Positions 42,891 to 55,600 of a stretch of DNA of 60,000 nucleotides are shown in pieces. The DNA comes from Polytrichum commune. Lineage: Eukaryota; Streptophyta; Polytrichopsida; Polytrichales; Polytrichaceae. Both the position numbers and the translations under genes were made by a program. The notes beneath the pieces are model-generated. The model ran no database searches. It was not told the origin of the DNA and saw nothing but the letters and a program-made list of their open reading frames with translations. The DNA lies in the NCBI GenBank assembly GCA_950295325.1, contig OX485806.1, forward strand, positions 58,339,169 through 58,399,168. The letters run 5' to 3'. The stretch's first letter is position 1; every line of letters starts with the position of its first letter.

Positions 42891-43890
42891 GTTTTACGAG
42901 CCATGGGTGATATCTCCAACAGTTGTCGGCCCACAAGTCATACCCATCTGGCTTCTCCGCCCTTGTCTTTCTCATTCCATCGAACTCGTCCCTAGGAATC
43001 CCAGGTCCTTCCCACTCTCCCATCTCACTAGCCTCTAAGTCGTGAATAATAGGTGAACTCTCTCTATCCTAGAGAATCTCATTCTTTCGCTCCAAAGCCT
43101 TAGCATTCCTCCTAGTTGTCCTAGCTACTCTCTCTAAATCCGAAAGATGGGAAGCCTCGTCTGAGGAGTATTCTTCTTGCACCTCCATTTCTTTCTCAGC
43201 TTGGAGGTTGCCTCGCATCGCCCTAGTGGTAATTGCGAGTGCTGGAGCTTGTTGTTTAGTTTCCTCATCAAAACCTCTCAACTCCTAAGTAATTACATTA
43301 GCATTAGGAGGCCATTGGTTTTGTTCTTCTTTAGGTATTAATTGGAGGAGAAAAGACTCATCCGGATGGGAATCCGTAGGCACATCCATGAACCTGACAT
43401 CCTGAGAGTTTGACGGTCTTGAATCATTGGATGGACCTTGTCTCCTATTGTCCTGAATCTATGGACTTACGGGTCTACCCTGTATAGGAATATAACCATT
43501 CGCCGTTTGTAAACCAACGAGCGGATGGAATGTCTGCCTAGCATTCCCGTGGTCACAGTAGAGGTTAGGTGGCCTTAGTTTGTTAAGAGGTCCCCCCCTG
43601 TGGCCTATCACCTCTCAAATTGTCCCTCGCTTGTTGGTACGGATTGGCCACGGGGTGAGGCAATCTAATGACTTTGTCCGGCTGATAGCATTCGTCAGAA
43701 GGGTAGTTGCCTCCATAATTGCTACGATCATATCCTTGTCCTTCCGACCAACATTGTCCAGGGGAGTGCCACCTCCCACAAAAAGAATGGAACTCCTTCT
43801 CTACCCCATTCTGACCACCTTGTCCTCTAGGAGGGGGAAATGTCGTATGCGAGCCACGAGCGAAAAGCGGAGAGCAGAAAATAGAGGCTG
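42891..43890 (-). pseudogene. Element C gag tail and linker
   Basis: 43281-43069 is the Thr-Arg-Ala-Met-Arg acidic linker shared with A. Farther upstream (43890-43300) lies a Gln/Pro/Gly/Tyr-rich region with broken frames, typical of a gag C-terminus; no intact zinc knuckle was found. The recognisable element ends near 43890. Confidence 0.6.
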
Positions 43891-44990
43891 AAGAACAGAA
43901 AAAATTACATTTGGAATGTCATTTTAAGACGCATCTACTCCTATAACCGTGGAATTTTTTGACAACTTTATTACTAATTTAAACTTTTGATATGTATAAC
44001 TGTGGATTTTCAATCTAAAAATATAATCTCTGTACATGTTTCCACCACTTTGATTTAGGGTTTAGGGTTCATCACGATTTCTATGCATCAATTAGGGTTG
44101 ACGTCATGATGATGTCAAAGTTCAAGAGCCGCGCATCGGCCTTCATTTATCTATCTCAATATCTTTTATCCATTTTCCTTTTAAGAATCAAAATTTTTGT
44201 GATTGTTCATTTGTCACTGATTTTATTTATTTATTCAGTAAATGGTTAACATCCATGCCCAATCAATCTTAAACTATTTTTTATTTACATTAAAAACTTC
44301 TCAAAGGCTTATTATCTTCTATGTTCAAATTTTTTTAAACATTTTTTATTAATCCCTTATAGAATCCTTTTGGTTATTCAATTGTGAATCATCCCTTCTA
44401 TTTATTAACAATTTTGTTAACATTTATGCCCTATCATCTTTAATTTTTATTTTCCTCTCTTCTCAGTCTCAAAAACTTGTTACCTTCAATTTTTTAATCT
44501 TATCGTTTTTTTTTCATTTGCCATTTCTATTTTTTTTAAATTATCCATTATCCATTGTTTTTTTAAATTATTACATTCTTGATTTTTTTTCTATTTTTTT
44601 TCCTTTTGAGAAAACTCATTTTTTGGTTGTTTAATTGTCAATGATTTATTCTAATGATTAACTCTTTGGATAACATCAATGCCCTATCTATCTTAATTTT
44701 CATTTTTCTCTCTTCTCATGATTTCTCAAAGACTTCTACTCTTCAATTCTTTGTTGCTTATTTTCATTTTTACAGCCATACTAATTTTTTTCTAATTTCT
44801 CTCAAAAACATATAACTCATGCATGTTTCATGCGAGGGTTTAGGGTATGGATGTACCATGGGCAAAGATTGATTACAGTTGTAATTTAGTGGTAAAAATG
44901 AGATTAACACAGTTTGAAAACATAAAAGTAGCCATTACAATGGCAAACCAGATTGGAGATATGATTGACAGGTTGAGAAAAACAGAACTG
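43891..44990. other. AT-rich region with degenerate tandem repeats
   Basis: Three related blocks containing AACAT(C/T)(C/A/T)ATGCCC start near 44248, 44419 and 44672, each followed by a T-rich and TTCTCAAAG-like segment. TTTAGGGTTTAGGG occurs at about 44054 and a single GGGTTTAGGG at about 44836. This lies just downstream of the methyltransferase-like gene and may hold its 3' flank. Confidence 0.55.
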
Positions 44991-45385
44991 AGGTCTATTC
45001 ACTAATAGCCTCATCATTCACATAAATCAAACCGTTACCAACAAAGCTGGTGGATAGAGAAATTGAACCACCAACAAAATCACTAGGGTTGGCTTGAGTG
45101 TCAGTCAAGCCAATCTCAAAATCAACATCTGCAACAACATCTAAGAATCTCAAAACACGAGGGTTATACTTCGGAGAGGCATTTGACTGGAGAGATGGAG
45201 ATGCCTGTAGTGCTTGGAGCTTAGCAATTTCTTCTGCATACGAAAGGAGTCTCCAATTCTTAGCTAGACTAGGATAGTCTCTGCAATATTGCAACATTTT
45301 AAAGAGTTTAGGCACAAGTGATATCATGGTTGTCAAAAAACTATGAATATTGACCAATGAAATAGAAAGAGTATGCGGTACTTAC

Positions 45386-46420
45386 TTATTCAGAGTCCTC
45401 AACATGACGCCGCTTCACTGTAGCAACCTTCTTTGGCTTCTTTGCAACTGGCACAGGGGTTTGAGGAGGTGGAGGTGGTGGAGCAATAGACATCATAGGC
45501 TGAAGAACAGCCCCAAACAACTTCGTATCACTCTCCTGGCTCAATACGTGCCTGCCAGTACTTTTGCAAGCATGAATAGAATTGCCTACAAAGAAATCAA
45601 CAATTTGTAATAAGTACCATATTCACAAAGTGATTAGTTTGAATTCAAATCAAGGACATCAATGAAGTGAAATTCATACTAGTGGCAGCTGCAACACAAT
45701 AACCAAGTCCCCGACTGTGGTTAGAGCCATAATGAGGCATGAAAAGAAGTACTCATCCTTCTCTCTTAGGCCTTTCCATGGTCGAGCACCATCCATGAGT
45801 GGATTGGTGCAGAAATTAATCAATGTGTCGTTGAGGCCAACGTCCACACCTTGCACCACCAACTCTGGTACATAATGAATGGAAAATGTAGAAGTCCAAG
45901 ACACGGAGTCCTCGGGCCGCGAAACCCGCTTGAGAAGAAGGATATTGAATTTGTTCATGGTGGTATTGGGAATCCTTGCCGAGCTAATGGGCAAGAGATT
46001 GACCCCCATCCACTCCTTGCACACAGCAAAGCCAAAAGAATCATAAAACCTCTCAATATCCTCAAAGAACTCTCCATTATCAAATGGAAAAAAGTAACAA
46101 GGCACCATTATCGTGTAGAATCTCATCTGCAAAATCAAACAACTCCTGCAAGTAGTCTTTACTCTTCTCATTCCAAGTGGGTACTACTGATGATGGCACC
46201 AAGACAATTGGAACCGGCAGACTTTTGGTAAGGCTGCAATCACAAAGTCAACTCCTCCACGCAATGAAGGAACGCCATGGATTCTCCATGAGCGAGAATG
46301 AGAGCATGATACAACAAACTTGCACACCTCACGAAAGAACCGCCGTTGCTTAAGAATGGAGTCGTTTATGACAAAGACTTGCGGTCTGCTCTCAGAATAA
46401 GGATGTTGAGATAGAGAAGG
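45386..46420 (-). pseudogene. Methyltransferase-like segment of the same gene
   Basis: Order of blocks: Gly-Gly-Val-Asp-Phe-Val-Ile-Ala-Ala-Leu-Pro (position of the catalytic Asp/Asn-Pro-Pro-Tyr motif, here Ala-Leu-Pro), Tyr-Leu-Gln-Glu-Leu-Phe-Asp-Phe-Ala-Asp and Gly-Ala-Leu-Leu-Leu-Phe. Then Phe-Tyr-Asp-Ser-Phe-Gly-Phe, Val-Gly-Asp-Leu-Val, and across the intron a Gly-rich-loop remnant (Ala-Ala-Ala-Thr-Ser-Asn-Ser) followed by Thr-Gly-Arg-His-Val and an acidic Glu-Ser-Asp box. A catalytic motif first and the SAM-binding loop last is the beta-class layout of DNA N6/N4 methyltransferases. The catalytic residues look lost. Confidence 0.5.
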
Positions 46421-48131
46421 AGGAGTTGGTACCTTCATACGACTCTGAGTGAGTAGAAGGGGCTCACTATCAGCTTCGCCCATCAGAGTATCTTCAACTG
46501 TGGCAGATCCAATGGCAACCACTGAAGCAACAATCGCTCTACTCTTCTTGGACACTCCAGTTGTTGAAGTCTTCGCAGCAAGCTTCTTCTTACCAGAAGA
46601 CTTCTCTCCATCCAAGGTAGGTGAAACTTCAAGAGCAGCAATCTCTTCAACTTCTTATGCATCATCATCATTAGGGAGATCTAGTCTGACAGTTAAGGAT
46701 TTCTTGATCTCAGACTCCGAGTCAAGCACAAAAACCTTAGGACATTCGATGTACCAACAACATTCAATGAAATGCTCTCTACTAAAGTTCTTATTTTGTG
46801 CCTTTGAGAAGATGAAAGCCGGTGAAGAAGACTCGCACCACCCCTGCACACAAGGAGGTAGCTTCCGAATTGCCCCAGCTTTAAGGAGCACGTGCTTCAT
46901 ATACCTTCAAAATTCAACAAAAGACACTAGATGAGATTGGTAAAAAAAAACATGAATGAGCAAGGCACACATAGCATCATACTAAAGAAAAACCGTGAAC
47001 AGCCATCAGCATTGAAAAAAAAATGTAATGAAATGAATAAATAACTAACTCATACTTGAGGAAAAACCGCTTCACAAGAAGATCCCCATCCTTGACTTTA
47101 TCAATCACAAGGGATTTATTGTGTACATCAGAACCAGATAAGAGGGAGTTAAATGCCTTGTCCCAAAGGCAAATCCACCAAGTGTCAATGTAGTCCTCAA
47201 GGCTTTCTACATCCTTGGACTTATCAACCCCACCCACTAGTGCTATGTAACCAACAAACTCTTGAGTGGCACTCTCCTCTATCCCTATCCAAAGAGCAAC
47301 ACAGTCCATCCATTTATTTAGCGTGTCCTCACAAGCAGGGAACTTTGGAAACCTGAGGTCCTTTCGAACAATTTTCGAACTATTCCACCACTTGAGCCAA
47401 CGCACTTTGTACTTGGGCTCAACCGTTGCAGTTTTTCTAGTGACATCTCAACTTTGGCAGCAAAGTGTGCACTATAATGCGCAATAACCTGCATGTCCAA
47501 AGGAAATAATGCATCAGCAGAGGCAGAGCTAAGGTCTTGAGTCGAAATCAAAATCCAAGTAAAATTCACTCACCTCTTCCATGAAGCCATCCCCTACGGC
47601 TGGATTAGCAACTGATTGGGCTTTGTTGAAGTAGGTAAATAGCTCCTCCTTCTTCTTAGCAATAGCCTTGTCAACATATTCTTGGAAGCATGAATTGCTA
47701 TGCACGCTTTCATCCACCTCTTCCAAGTATAACTGCCCAACCTCGCTAGCCACTTGGACTATGTCATCCTGAAGAATGAAGCAAACAATCAAAACTAAAC
47801 TCTCAAATCAAGTGATTGCATATAAGGAAGAAACCAAAAGGAAATGAAATCCTTACACTGAAGATGAAGTTGACCATCAAATCTCTAGTAAGTGGGTACC
47901 ACATCTTCTTTGACTTCGTGAGGCATGATTTGATATGCTCCGGAGTAAGCCTAGGCTTGAAGTACTCAATGTCATACAATCCGTATTTCCGAATACGGTG
48001 AAGAGTATAAACTAAGCTAGTCTTCACATGTGCCATTTGATTGGACCTGCACATTTGGCATGTCAGATTGCATAAAATGTGAAGTGCCAAATAACTGGAT
48101 CAAAAGCAATATGAGATCAACAAGAAATTAC

Positions 48132-48480
48132 TTGTTGATATCGTGCATGGCAGTGAGGATATCTCCACGACCTCCAGCGGTGTCAAGTACAACGCATTCG
48201 AGATTACCATTCTTCAAAATCCAATGTTGATCTTCAGCATGAAGAGTTTCAATCACCTCCTTCCAAGCCAAGAGCTTGTGGTTACCATCATAAACAAAGA
48301 ACATTGAGCCACTCAAGTCCAAGAGGTCAAGATCGGATTTCAAGCAGTTTTTTAATGCATCATTTTCCTAAATCCAGCAAGGGTTCCATTGTTGTACATC
48401 CTCTTGAGTGACAACCCTGCTATGACCCTTGTCATTCGTCATGGATACATAAATAGCACCTGAATGGGGCTTGTACCCAT
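48132..48480 (-). pseudogene. ParB-like segment of the methyltransferase-like gene
   Basis: Minus strand: Ser-Gly-Ala-Ile-Tyr-Val-Ser-Met-Thr-Asn, Val-Thr-Gln-Glu-Asp-Val, stop at 48368-48370, then Gly-Ser-Met-Phe-Phe-Val-Tyr-Asp-Gly-Asn-His-Lys-Leu-Leu-Ala-Trp. An Asp-Gly-Asn-His-(Arg/Lys) loop before a helix is typical of ParB/sulfiredoxin-fold domains, which bind nucleotides or DNA. Assignment rests on this motif alone. Confidence 0.45.
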
Positions 48481-48741
48481 AGCAAAATTCTCCCTAGCCC
48501 GTGCACTGTAATCTGCCACTTGAAGTTGGTTACGGAGTGCGTTCCCTTCATTAAGAGCAACTTGGACATCCATTTTTTTGACATACAACTCTAAGGTTAA
48601 GGATGCAATCTGCTCTATCAAAGCTAAATTGTTTTTAGCATGTTGAGTTGGACCGGTCCGTGTTTGGCTCAAAACCAGTTCTGCTCGTAATTGCTCGAGG
48701 TCATAGGCGGGTTCGACAAATGAAGGACACTTGACATCCAT

Positions 48742-49330
48742 TTTAAATCTAATATATAGTATTGAAAAAAATGATAAAATGGTTTTTGTCGTCGCCTTGG
48801 ATGATAAAACGACACCGGGCTCACCGACCCCCCTTATAACTAAGGAGAACAACACGCCGCCAATCCCAAAGATTGGGGGACCCCACAAAAATTGGAGAGG
48901 ATTGTTGCAATCTAAAGGTCACTAGCGTCTGAGGTCTAAAATCCTCCGCACGACATAAAACCCGACAAGGTGGGTGGAAGCGCCAAGCTTCAATGTATGG
49001 AGAAACTTCAACCAAATGATGGAAAAAAAACAACCACGGCTCAGGTACCATTCACTTACCTTTAACATCCACTTAATTAAAATACACCTCTTGTCCATAA
49101 ATTTCCGAGGCATAAATTATGAGACAAAAATCTGGATTATTGGGGACTACATATGGCAACCTTTCCTCAAGAGCGTATATCCTATGCTTACAAGAGCATA
49201 AACTTAGAGGAAACAAGGTAGAGAGGAGCATTAGAATGTTATGGAAGAGCGAAAACTTTTGGTCCATGGAAACAATCAGAGCATTATGGGTTTAGGGTTT
49301 AGGAACCAATCAAAGCATTGTGGGAATCAT
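48742..49330. other. 5' flank of the methyltransferase-like gene
   Basis: No gene recognised. GGGTTTAGGGTTTAGG lies at about 49289. A promoter for the minus-strand gene would be here, but no clear TATA box stands out. Confidence 0.4.
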
Positions 49331-52300
49331 CCTCTCCACAAACTTCTTTTCTCACTAAACTATGGAAAATAATCAGGTATTACAAACAATTTTGCCTCAC
49401 TAAAGCAGAGGAAAATAGATTGGAAGAAAGTAGGTCAAGGCAATACTAAGAGTTTTGGCAAATCTTCTTTCATTATGACTCAATGAATAGAACAAAAGGA
49501 GTTTGGACTAAAATACTTAAGGATAAATTCCAAAATCTAGAAAAAAATAGAAAGAAAGGTTGTAGAATTAGGTTTCAAACACGATGGATGCAATAAGGGG
49601 ATAGAATGAAAAAATAAATCTCCTTAGTAAGGGAGCGGCCGGCAGGTGGATTAAACAAAGAACTCTACGTTGAAGATAATACAACCGTCTTATTAAGCGC
49701 AAACCTACTTAGAATATGCAACTCATTTTACTCCAAACTGTACGCGTGCCCAATCATGGATGGGCAACAACAAGAGTTTGAAGAAAAATTGTTAAGCTAT
49801 GTATCAAACAAATTTTCATTCGCTACCCTAAGGATTATGGAAGCCCTGCTTACCAAAGAAAAACTCACCTAAACGGTGCAAGCATTTGTAAGAGGTAAAA
49901 ACCCAAGATTGAATGGATTGATGGCCGAGTTTATTCAAATTTACTAGAGTTTCACTAGTGGTAACTTCACAAGGATGGTAAATGAATCACTAACAAAATA
50001 ACGGTTCCCAAAGGGGATAACAAAAAGATGTATTGCACTACTTGTCAAAGACAGAGATCACTTAAGTTTAACCAATTGGCGACCAATCACGCCACTCAAC
50101 ACAACCCACAAGATTTTTGCTAAGGCATTCCAATGGCGTCTCCAACCATTGCTACTAGAGGTAATCGACAGAGACCAAACCACCTTCCTACCACTTTGTT
50201 TCAATTTAAACAACATCCTAATCACATATGAAACAATTCGATGGGCAAAGGAATCATGCCAAGAGTCTATTTTCCTTAAACTTGACTTTAGCAAACCATA
50301 CGATAGAGTTGACTAGGCTTTCATGCTCCAAGTTACGAGGAAACTAGAAATGCCAAGCTCATTCATTAAAATGATTATAATATTGTTTTTTGATGCAACA
50401 GTCTTTGTTAATCTTAAACAATAGAGCAACAAAATCTTTTGGACTTCACAAAGGAATTCACCAAAGGTGCCCTCTTTCCCCCTATCTCTTCATTATAATG
50501 GCAGAGGCACTTAATGAAGTAGTTAAACACATAATGAGAAATGGTAACCTCAAAGGCATTAACCTTCCATAAGGTGTGTCCCAACAAATCGTTAGCCAAT
50601 ATGCAGATGATACATCCTTCACGGTTAAAGCGGAAGAAACTAGCATGAACTGCCTTGTAGGAATTCTACACAAATTTGGTAAGGCCTTTTGACTTGAATT
50701 CAATTGGCACAAGAGTATGGCGTACTAGTGCAACCAAGGATGACCAACAAGATGGATGGGGAAATACCAGTGGAAGTGGGTTGATGTTGGAAAATTATCA
50801 AAAATTTTAGACACGCCTTTCGGACTCAAATTGGAACTTCATGACGTCGATCAATTTTTTATAAACATGGTTAAAGGTAAGCTCAAATATTGGAGTTCCA
50901 CCAATTTGTTATTTGTAGAATGCACTCTTATTGTAAACCAAGTATTCCTTGCAGAACGCACTCATCCCTTTGGTATTTTATTGCGATGGGTGGGTCGAGG
51001 AAAATTCTCAAGAGGATTAACATTTTATTCCACAACTATCTTTGGTTTGGATTAGAGAGCATGGCTAGAGCTCGTGTTACTTAGGATGATTGCACGATGA
51101 CCAAGAAAGTAAAAAAATTCAATCTTATCTTGGTGAAGGATGCAATGAAAGCTCTCATAAGCAAATGGGTTATTCAAACTGTACTTTTGGGAAAATCAAA
51201 CTTTCAAATCATTTTGAATACCGCATCAAATAGTTGCAACCTTCCTCCTATGGCCCATAGGGTCCTTGCTGCCTTTAATTGTTCTCCCCACAATTCTCTA
51301 CAAAGGGAAGGTCCAAAGTCTAACATTATATTACCCAATCGTAGAACGTGATGGCAAAAATGGTTGCATACCTCCTTTCAATAACTTTAAAAGATATTTT
51401 GCAACTCAACCTTTGGTGCAAGACGGAATACCAAGGTTTCCATTGTGGCATTATCATAAATAGGGCCTACACCTTGTACATGAGCGGATTAAGGAATTTT
51501 AGGGATATTTGGGACCCAAGAAAATACGATTTCTTGGAATGAAAGGATACCATAGTGAAGTTCTCCTTGGATGAAGTCCACCGAGACTTCTAGCTCAATT
51601 AAATGAATTCTACGCAGCTCTCCAAAATAAGATGATCAATCAATAAACTGACCAACTTACCTCACATGAATGGGTTGGTTTTGATAAGAATATTGAGGAT
51701 GTTTTATCCTAAGGGGTTATTTGTGCAAGTTACCTTAAGGACCACAGGCCTAGCCCAATCAGTTTAGCATAGATTCCATGAATACATTACCCAAATCTAC
51801 TGTTGGCTCGCAATATTTCACCCTTATCAAAATTAAACCAAACACCAAGAATGCAATTCCACCTATGGCGTTTGAGGGTTGGATGACGCATGTCAAGGCG
51901 GATAGCCTCACAAAAAAAAGCAACAAAACTAAATTCAGTTTGTTCTACTGGAAATTGATCAACTTTTCTTTAACCCGATTTGTTGGTGGTGGCCAAAGGC
52001 TACCCCTTTCTTTGCTTACTCGGCCAAAAAAGGGAGAAAATGCAGTACTAAATGGACAACCTTCATGAAGGAAATTCCGCACAAATGGATGAAATCCCTC
52101 CTTCAGTTGGTTGCCATTAATAAATGGCGCAGTAAAATCTCAATGGAGATTGACAAAAGTGCCTTCTTTGTGGTTCCCAATCAGTGGAATCAGTTGAACA
52201 CAGATTTTACACATGTCCACTGGGCTCAACAAAGGTGGGTTCTAATTGATCTATGAATAAAAAAATGCAATATGTTGCCAACATCATTTGGCAATTCTTT

Positions 52301-52640
52301 GCAAATAAAAGAGATCTCAACCCGAGGAAGTTTTTTTCTATGATTCAATGTCTTTTTAATCAACCTCTATGCAAAATAGTTAAATAATTCAATCGCATTT
52401 GGTTTTTTTTGAGGAGTGGTCTTCCATGGATTATCTAGCGCCAATGAAATGACATGGTTTTCAACAATTTACAATGGTGCATTCAGAGAACACGTCAAAT
52501 CATTTGGGATGCTTTGCAAGATTATGGTAGAATTGAATGAAAACGGACGCTCGAGGATTTGGAAGAGGTCCCGGATGTGGCCTATCAAGACGTCCTTAAT
52601 GAATTCAACTCTACGTGGGGGATCAAAAACCTTATTGTGA
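49331..52640 (+). mobile_element. L1-type LINE remnant, ORF2
   Basis: Plus-strand fragments over about 3.3 kb read as ORF2 of a non-LTR retrotransposon in several frames with many stops. Upstream of RT there is Asn-Gly-Leu-Met-Ala-Glu-Phe near 49916. The RT core follows at 50050-50650, then Lys-Leu-Lys-Tyr-Trp-Ser near 50880. The part beyond 51060 is weakly coding and assigned by continuity only. No endonuclease domain or poly(A) end was seen. Confidence 0.7.
50040..51055 (+). pseudogene. LINE reverse transcriptase core
   Basis: Asn-Trp-Arg-Pro-Ile-Thr-Pro-Leu-Asn at about 50073 is the start box of L1-type RTs. Phe-Leu-Lys-Leu-Asp-Phe-Ser-Lys near 50273 carries the first catalytic Asp, and Gly-Ile-His-Gln-Arg-Cys-Pro-Leu-Ser-Pro near 50450 is the substrate loop. 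Tyr-Ala-Asp-Asp at 50600-50611 is the catalytic pair. The first blocks and the last are in different frames and stops intervene (for example 50570-50572). It would have copied LINE RNA at a nicked target. Confidence 0.87.
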
Positions 52641-55600
52641 ATCGGGGTAACTTGGATGGATAGACCTCATATGAGCATTATTTCTTGATTCCACTCGGGT
52701 GGCGTTGGCTCGCTCAGGTTGGTTGTATTTTAGGTTACCTTTGTCAATTTGTGCCAATTTGTTTTTTTTAAATGGGATGGATGGCTTCAAAAGTGTCTGG
52801 CAATAAGATCATGGAAATATTAGAAGGATTAATGGGTTTTATACTCCTATGAAATTTTTAAAAGATTATAAATAGTGTGGTAAGTTTGTGGTTGTTATTC
52901 TATTGAAAGCCTCTATGAGTTGTGGTGTTGAGGGTGGTTGTTTGTAGAAAACATTTGTGCAAGTTTCTAGAAGATGGTGATTTGTAGGTATTTTCGTATG
53001 TCATCTATGAGTTGGCATAGAGCATTCCATATGGGCTCGATTATGAAAATTTGGAAATGGTTGTGTTGATGGTGGCAAATGGGTAGGTAGTTGGAAATGA
53101 AATTGTGGATAATCAAATGGATGGCATTTGGATGTATTGTAGAAAGACAATGACTGCACATATATGGTCCATCAATGAAGTTGTGTGAAAATTAGTTGAT
53201 TCCACCTTGTTTTGAGAAGGTAAAATAATGATTTTTTATAAATTTGTGCCAACCTAGGTCTTGTTGGAAAGGGACTTGAGAAATGCATGTGCAAAATATA
53301 TTAGTGAGGACAATGTATCAATCAAATCCTCAGAGAAATAAATTGTTTTGTGTTTCTCCAAGTTTGTGTTAAAAAATGGATATTAAACTGTTCAATATAA
53401 GGGGACATATCCTCTAGGTGAGATGGCATATAGAGGTGAATTATGCGGAAGTTGAAATGTGGTGGTTTGGTAAACATTATGATATGAAAATAAAGGTGAC
53501 AAACTTGGGGTAAGGCGATGTTGTGTGTGGTTATAATAAAATATTTCCAATAGCTATTACAAGGCCCCTCTAAGCTGCATAGATGTAAATGTTTTTGATG
53601 TTTGTGTGTATGTGTAGTGATATTGGCATCCATATATAAATTGGCGTTGTGGATATATTTATGTGATGTATGTATTTTCATATGGGTATTTATGTATGAA
53701 TTTTTGTTTCTTAATGTACGTGTAGGATGTTGTCAAGGTTGGTAAAGAAAGATGGTGAGACCAAAAATATTGTTATGTAAGGATCTAGTTTTCTAAGTAT
53801 TGATTTTAATATGAAAAAACATTCAATGCATATAAAAGCAAAAAAATTATGGTTTGGTGAAAGTTTAAGCATGAGGAATAATAACACACAAGGTGTGGAA
53901 ATTAAAATTGACTGTGGATATTTGTAGCTTTACAAATGCCCGCAAATATGTTAGCAAGGTGTTCATATTGTAGTCATAGGGAGATGGTGTTGTTTTGAAA
54001 GTAAATGGAATCTTATTTTGATTTTTTATGGAAAAATTCCATGAGAGTGTGAAGGGCATTGGGGAATGTTTATCAATGTCTCCTCCTTTTAATAAGGAAT
54101 CTTAGATTAATGATGAAAAAAGATTGGTTATTGTGTCTTAATTGAATGATGTAAGTATTATTGGTGGCCCATGTGGAGTTAATAAACAAAGTTATAGGAT
54201 TATGGAATTTTTTAATTTGGTAAATATAATGAGTATGGTTTATATGTATAATGTTTTGTGTAAAAAGAGGGTTTTGAATGCTATTTGTGTATTTATGGGC
54301 GTTTTTATATTGGGTTGGTGAATATTTTTTCTTTATATGTTGTCAAGAAAACTCAACAGTAATTTCCTTATTCAAAAAAATTGCAAGTTGTTGAGGTTTC
54401 TAGATTTTGCCTCTTTGGTATTGGAATGTTGAATTTTTGCGGTGTACATTGTGGTAAAGTTTGAATATTAGAGTGGGAATTTTAGAGATTGAATAAATGA
54501 TGGAATTTTTGTACTTTCGTGTTGTGGTGGTAAGTGCATGCGAGCAAGAACCCCATTGTCCTTAGTTGCGACCTCTATTCCAATAAGGATTCAAGCACAT
54601 TGGTGTTATTAAACACACTGTCCCCTCAATCCAAATATTCTCTCAAAGAACCGTAGGCAACTCCATGACACTTGAAAATTGAGTAAGCGACATCATGTTG
54701 TTGACTTCCAAGAGCATAAATCAAAACAAACGGAGCTTTGCAAGGGAGCAACAATCACTCCGCTCTTCTGCTATCCCCAGGGGAGGCCTTCTCATGGGCA
54801 ACCATCAACATCAACTCATCTCGGTACATGACCGCACAGTCCCCCACCATGGTCTATTGACCTGCCAACCCACTCCCACAGTTCTCTCCAAGCACATGTG
54901 GTTACCCAATGGAATAATTCACACCAGTACTCACAAGCTTAGGTTTGACGACCTTAAGCACAATCAAGAATTGGATGGCCATGAGGCTCAATATAGCTCA
55001 ACCATTTTATGTTTTCCTCTTCACCTCAATCTATTGAATCAATGAACCTTGCTAACCTACTCACCTCATTTGTTGTTGTGGGCACAAACAATGTTGCCTT
55101 TGTGTTTGACAACGGAAGAAGGATAACGAATTAAACACATTCTCTTTATTTTCTTTGTTTTCTTTTTTTTAAATTCCATGAGATTCATGGAGACCCGGGA
55201 ATTGCTAACTACGTGGCACTAGCCTAGTCGCTCTCTATGGCAATTTAATGAAGCAATTGCATCACATAATCACCTTACTTCTTCTAGAGGTGAGATCAGA
55301 TGCAAGGAAGGGAGGAATGAATGGAAACACCCGCTGTCTATTCCGTACCCAACAAGTCTTAGGAAATGATGCAAGAACCCCAACGACCCTCACGTATCCG
55401 CCAGGAATCCTCTTTTCACAGGTTGATGCAACCTTGGGATCCAATTGATGAAAAAAATGATTATTTTCAACACATGACAATGATTGGAGAACGTTATGAA
55501 TGCAATAGAGGCTTGGGCAATTTAGATCGGAGAGTTCAGTTTCCTGGATTCAATGATAGCAATCTCTTTGTGATCAGGACCTCATGACTACGTATTTGAG

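Larger units (their letters stand above)
27090..43890 (-). mobile_element. Element C: Ty3/gypsy, split by nested insertions
   Basis: Same lineage as A. Minus-strand order from 43890: gag tail, linker, protease, RT, RNase H, [solo LTR 39421-40393], integrase zinc-binding half, [element F 28158-39112], rest of integrase to about 27090. Removing the insertions leaves the integrase continuous across the TGCAT duplication. Many stops and frame changes are present and no C LTRs were found. About 5 kb of C is spread over nearly 17 kb. Confidence 0.88.
44995..48741 (-). pseudogene. ParB-like / amino-methyltransferase-like gene with introns, degenerate
   Basis: Exons (minus) with GT-AG borders: 48741-48132, 48046-47857, 47768-47574, 47488-47056, 46914-45680, 45595-45386, and a probable 45280-44995. 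Phases match at the first five junctions (2, 0, 0, 2, 1); the sixth is uncertain because TAA precedes the donor. About 1,050 codons in total. Exon 1 starts at ATG 48741 with a Leu-rich helical segment and ends with an Asp-Gly-Asn-His-Lys-Leu-Leu-Ala-Trp box. Exons 5-6 look like a DNA amino-methyltransferase. Breaks: frame changes near 48490, 47425, 46205, 46088 and 45700; stops at 48368-48370 and 46655-46657. The introns exclude a processed pseudogene. It could be a decayed family member or part of a large DNA transposon. Confidence 0.65.
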
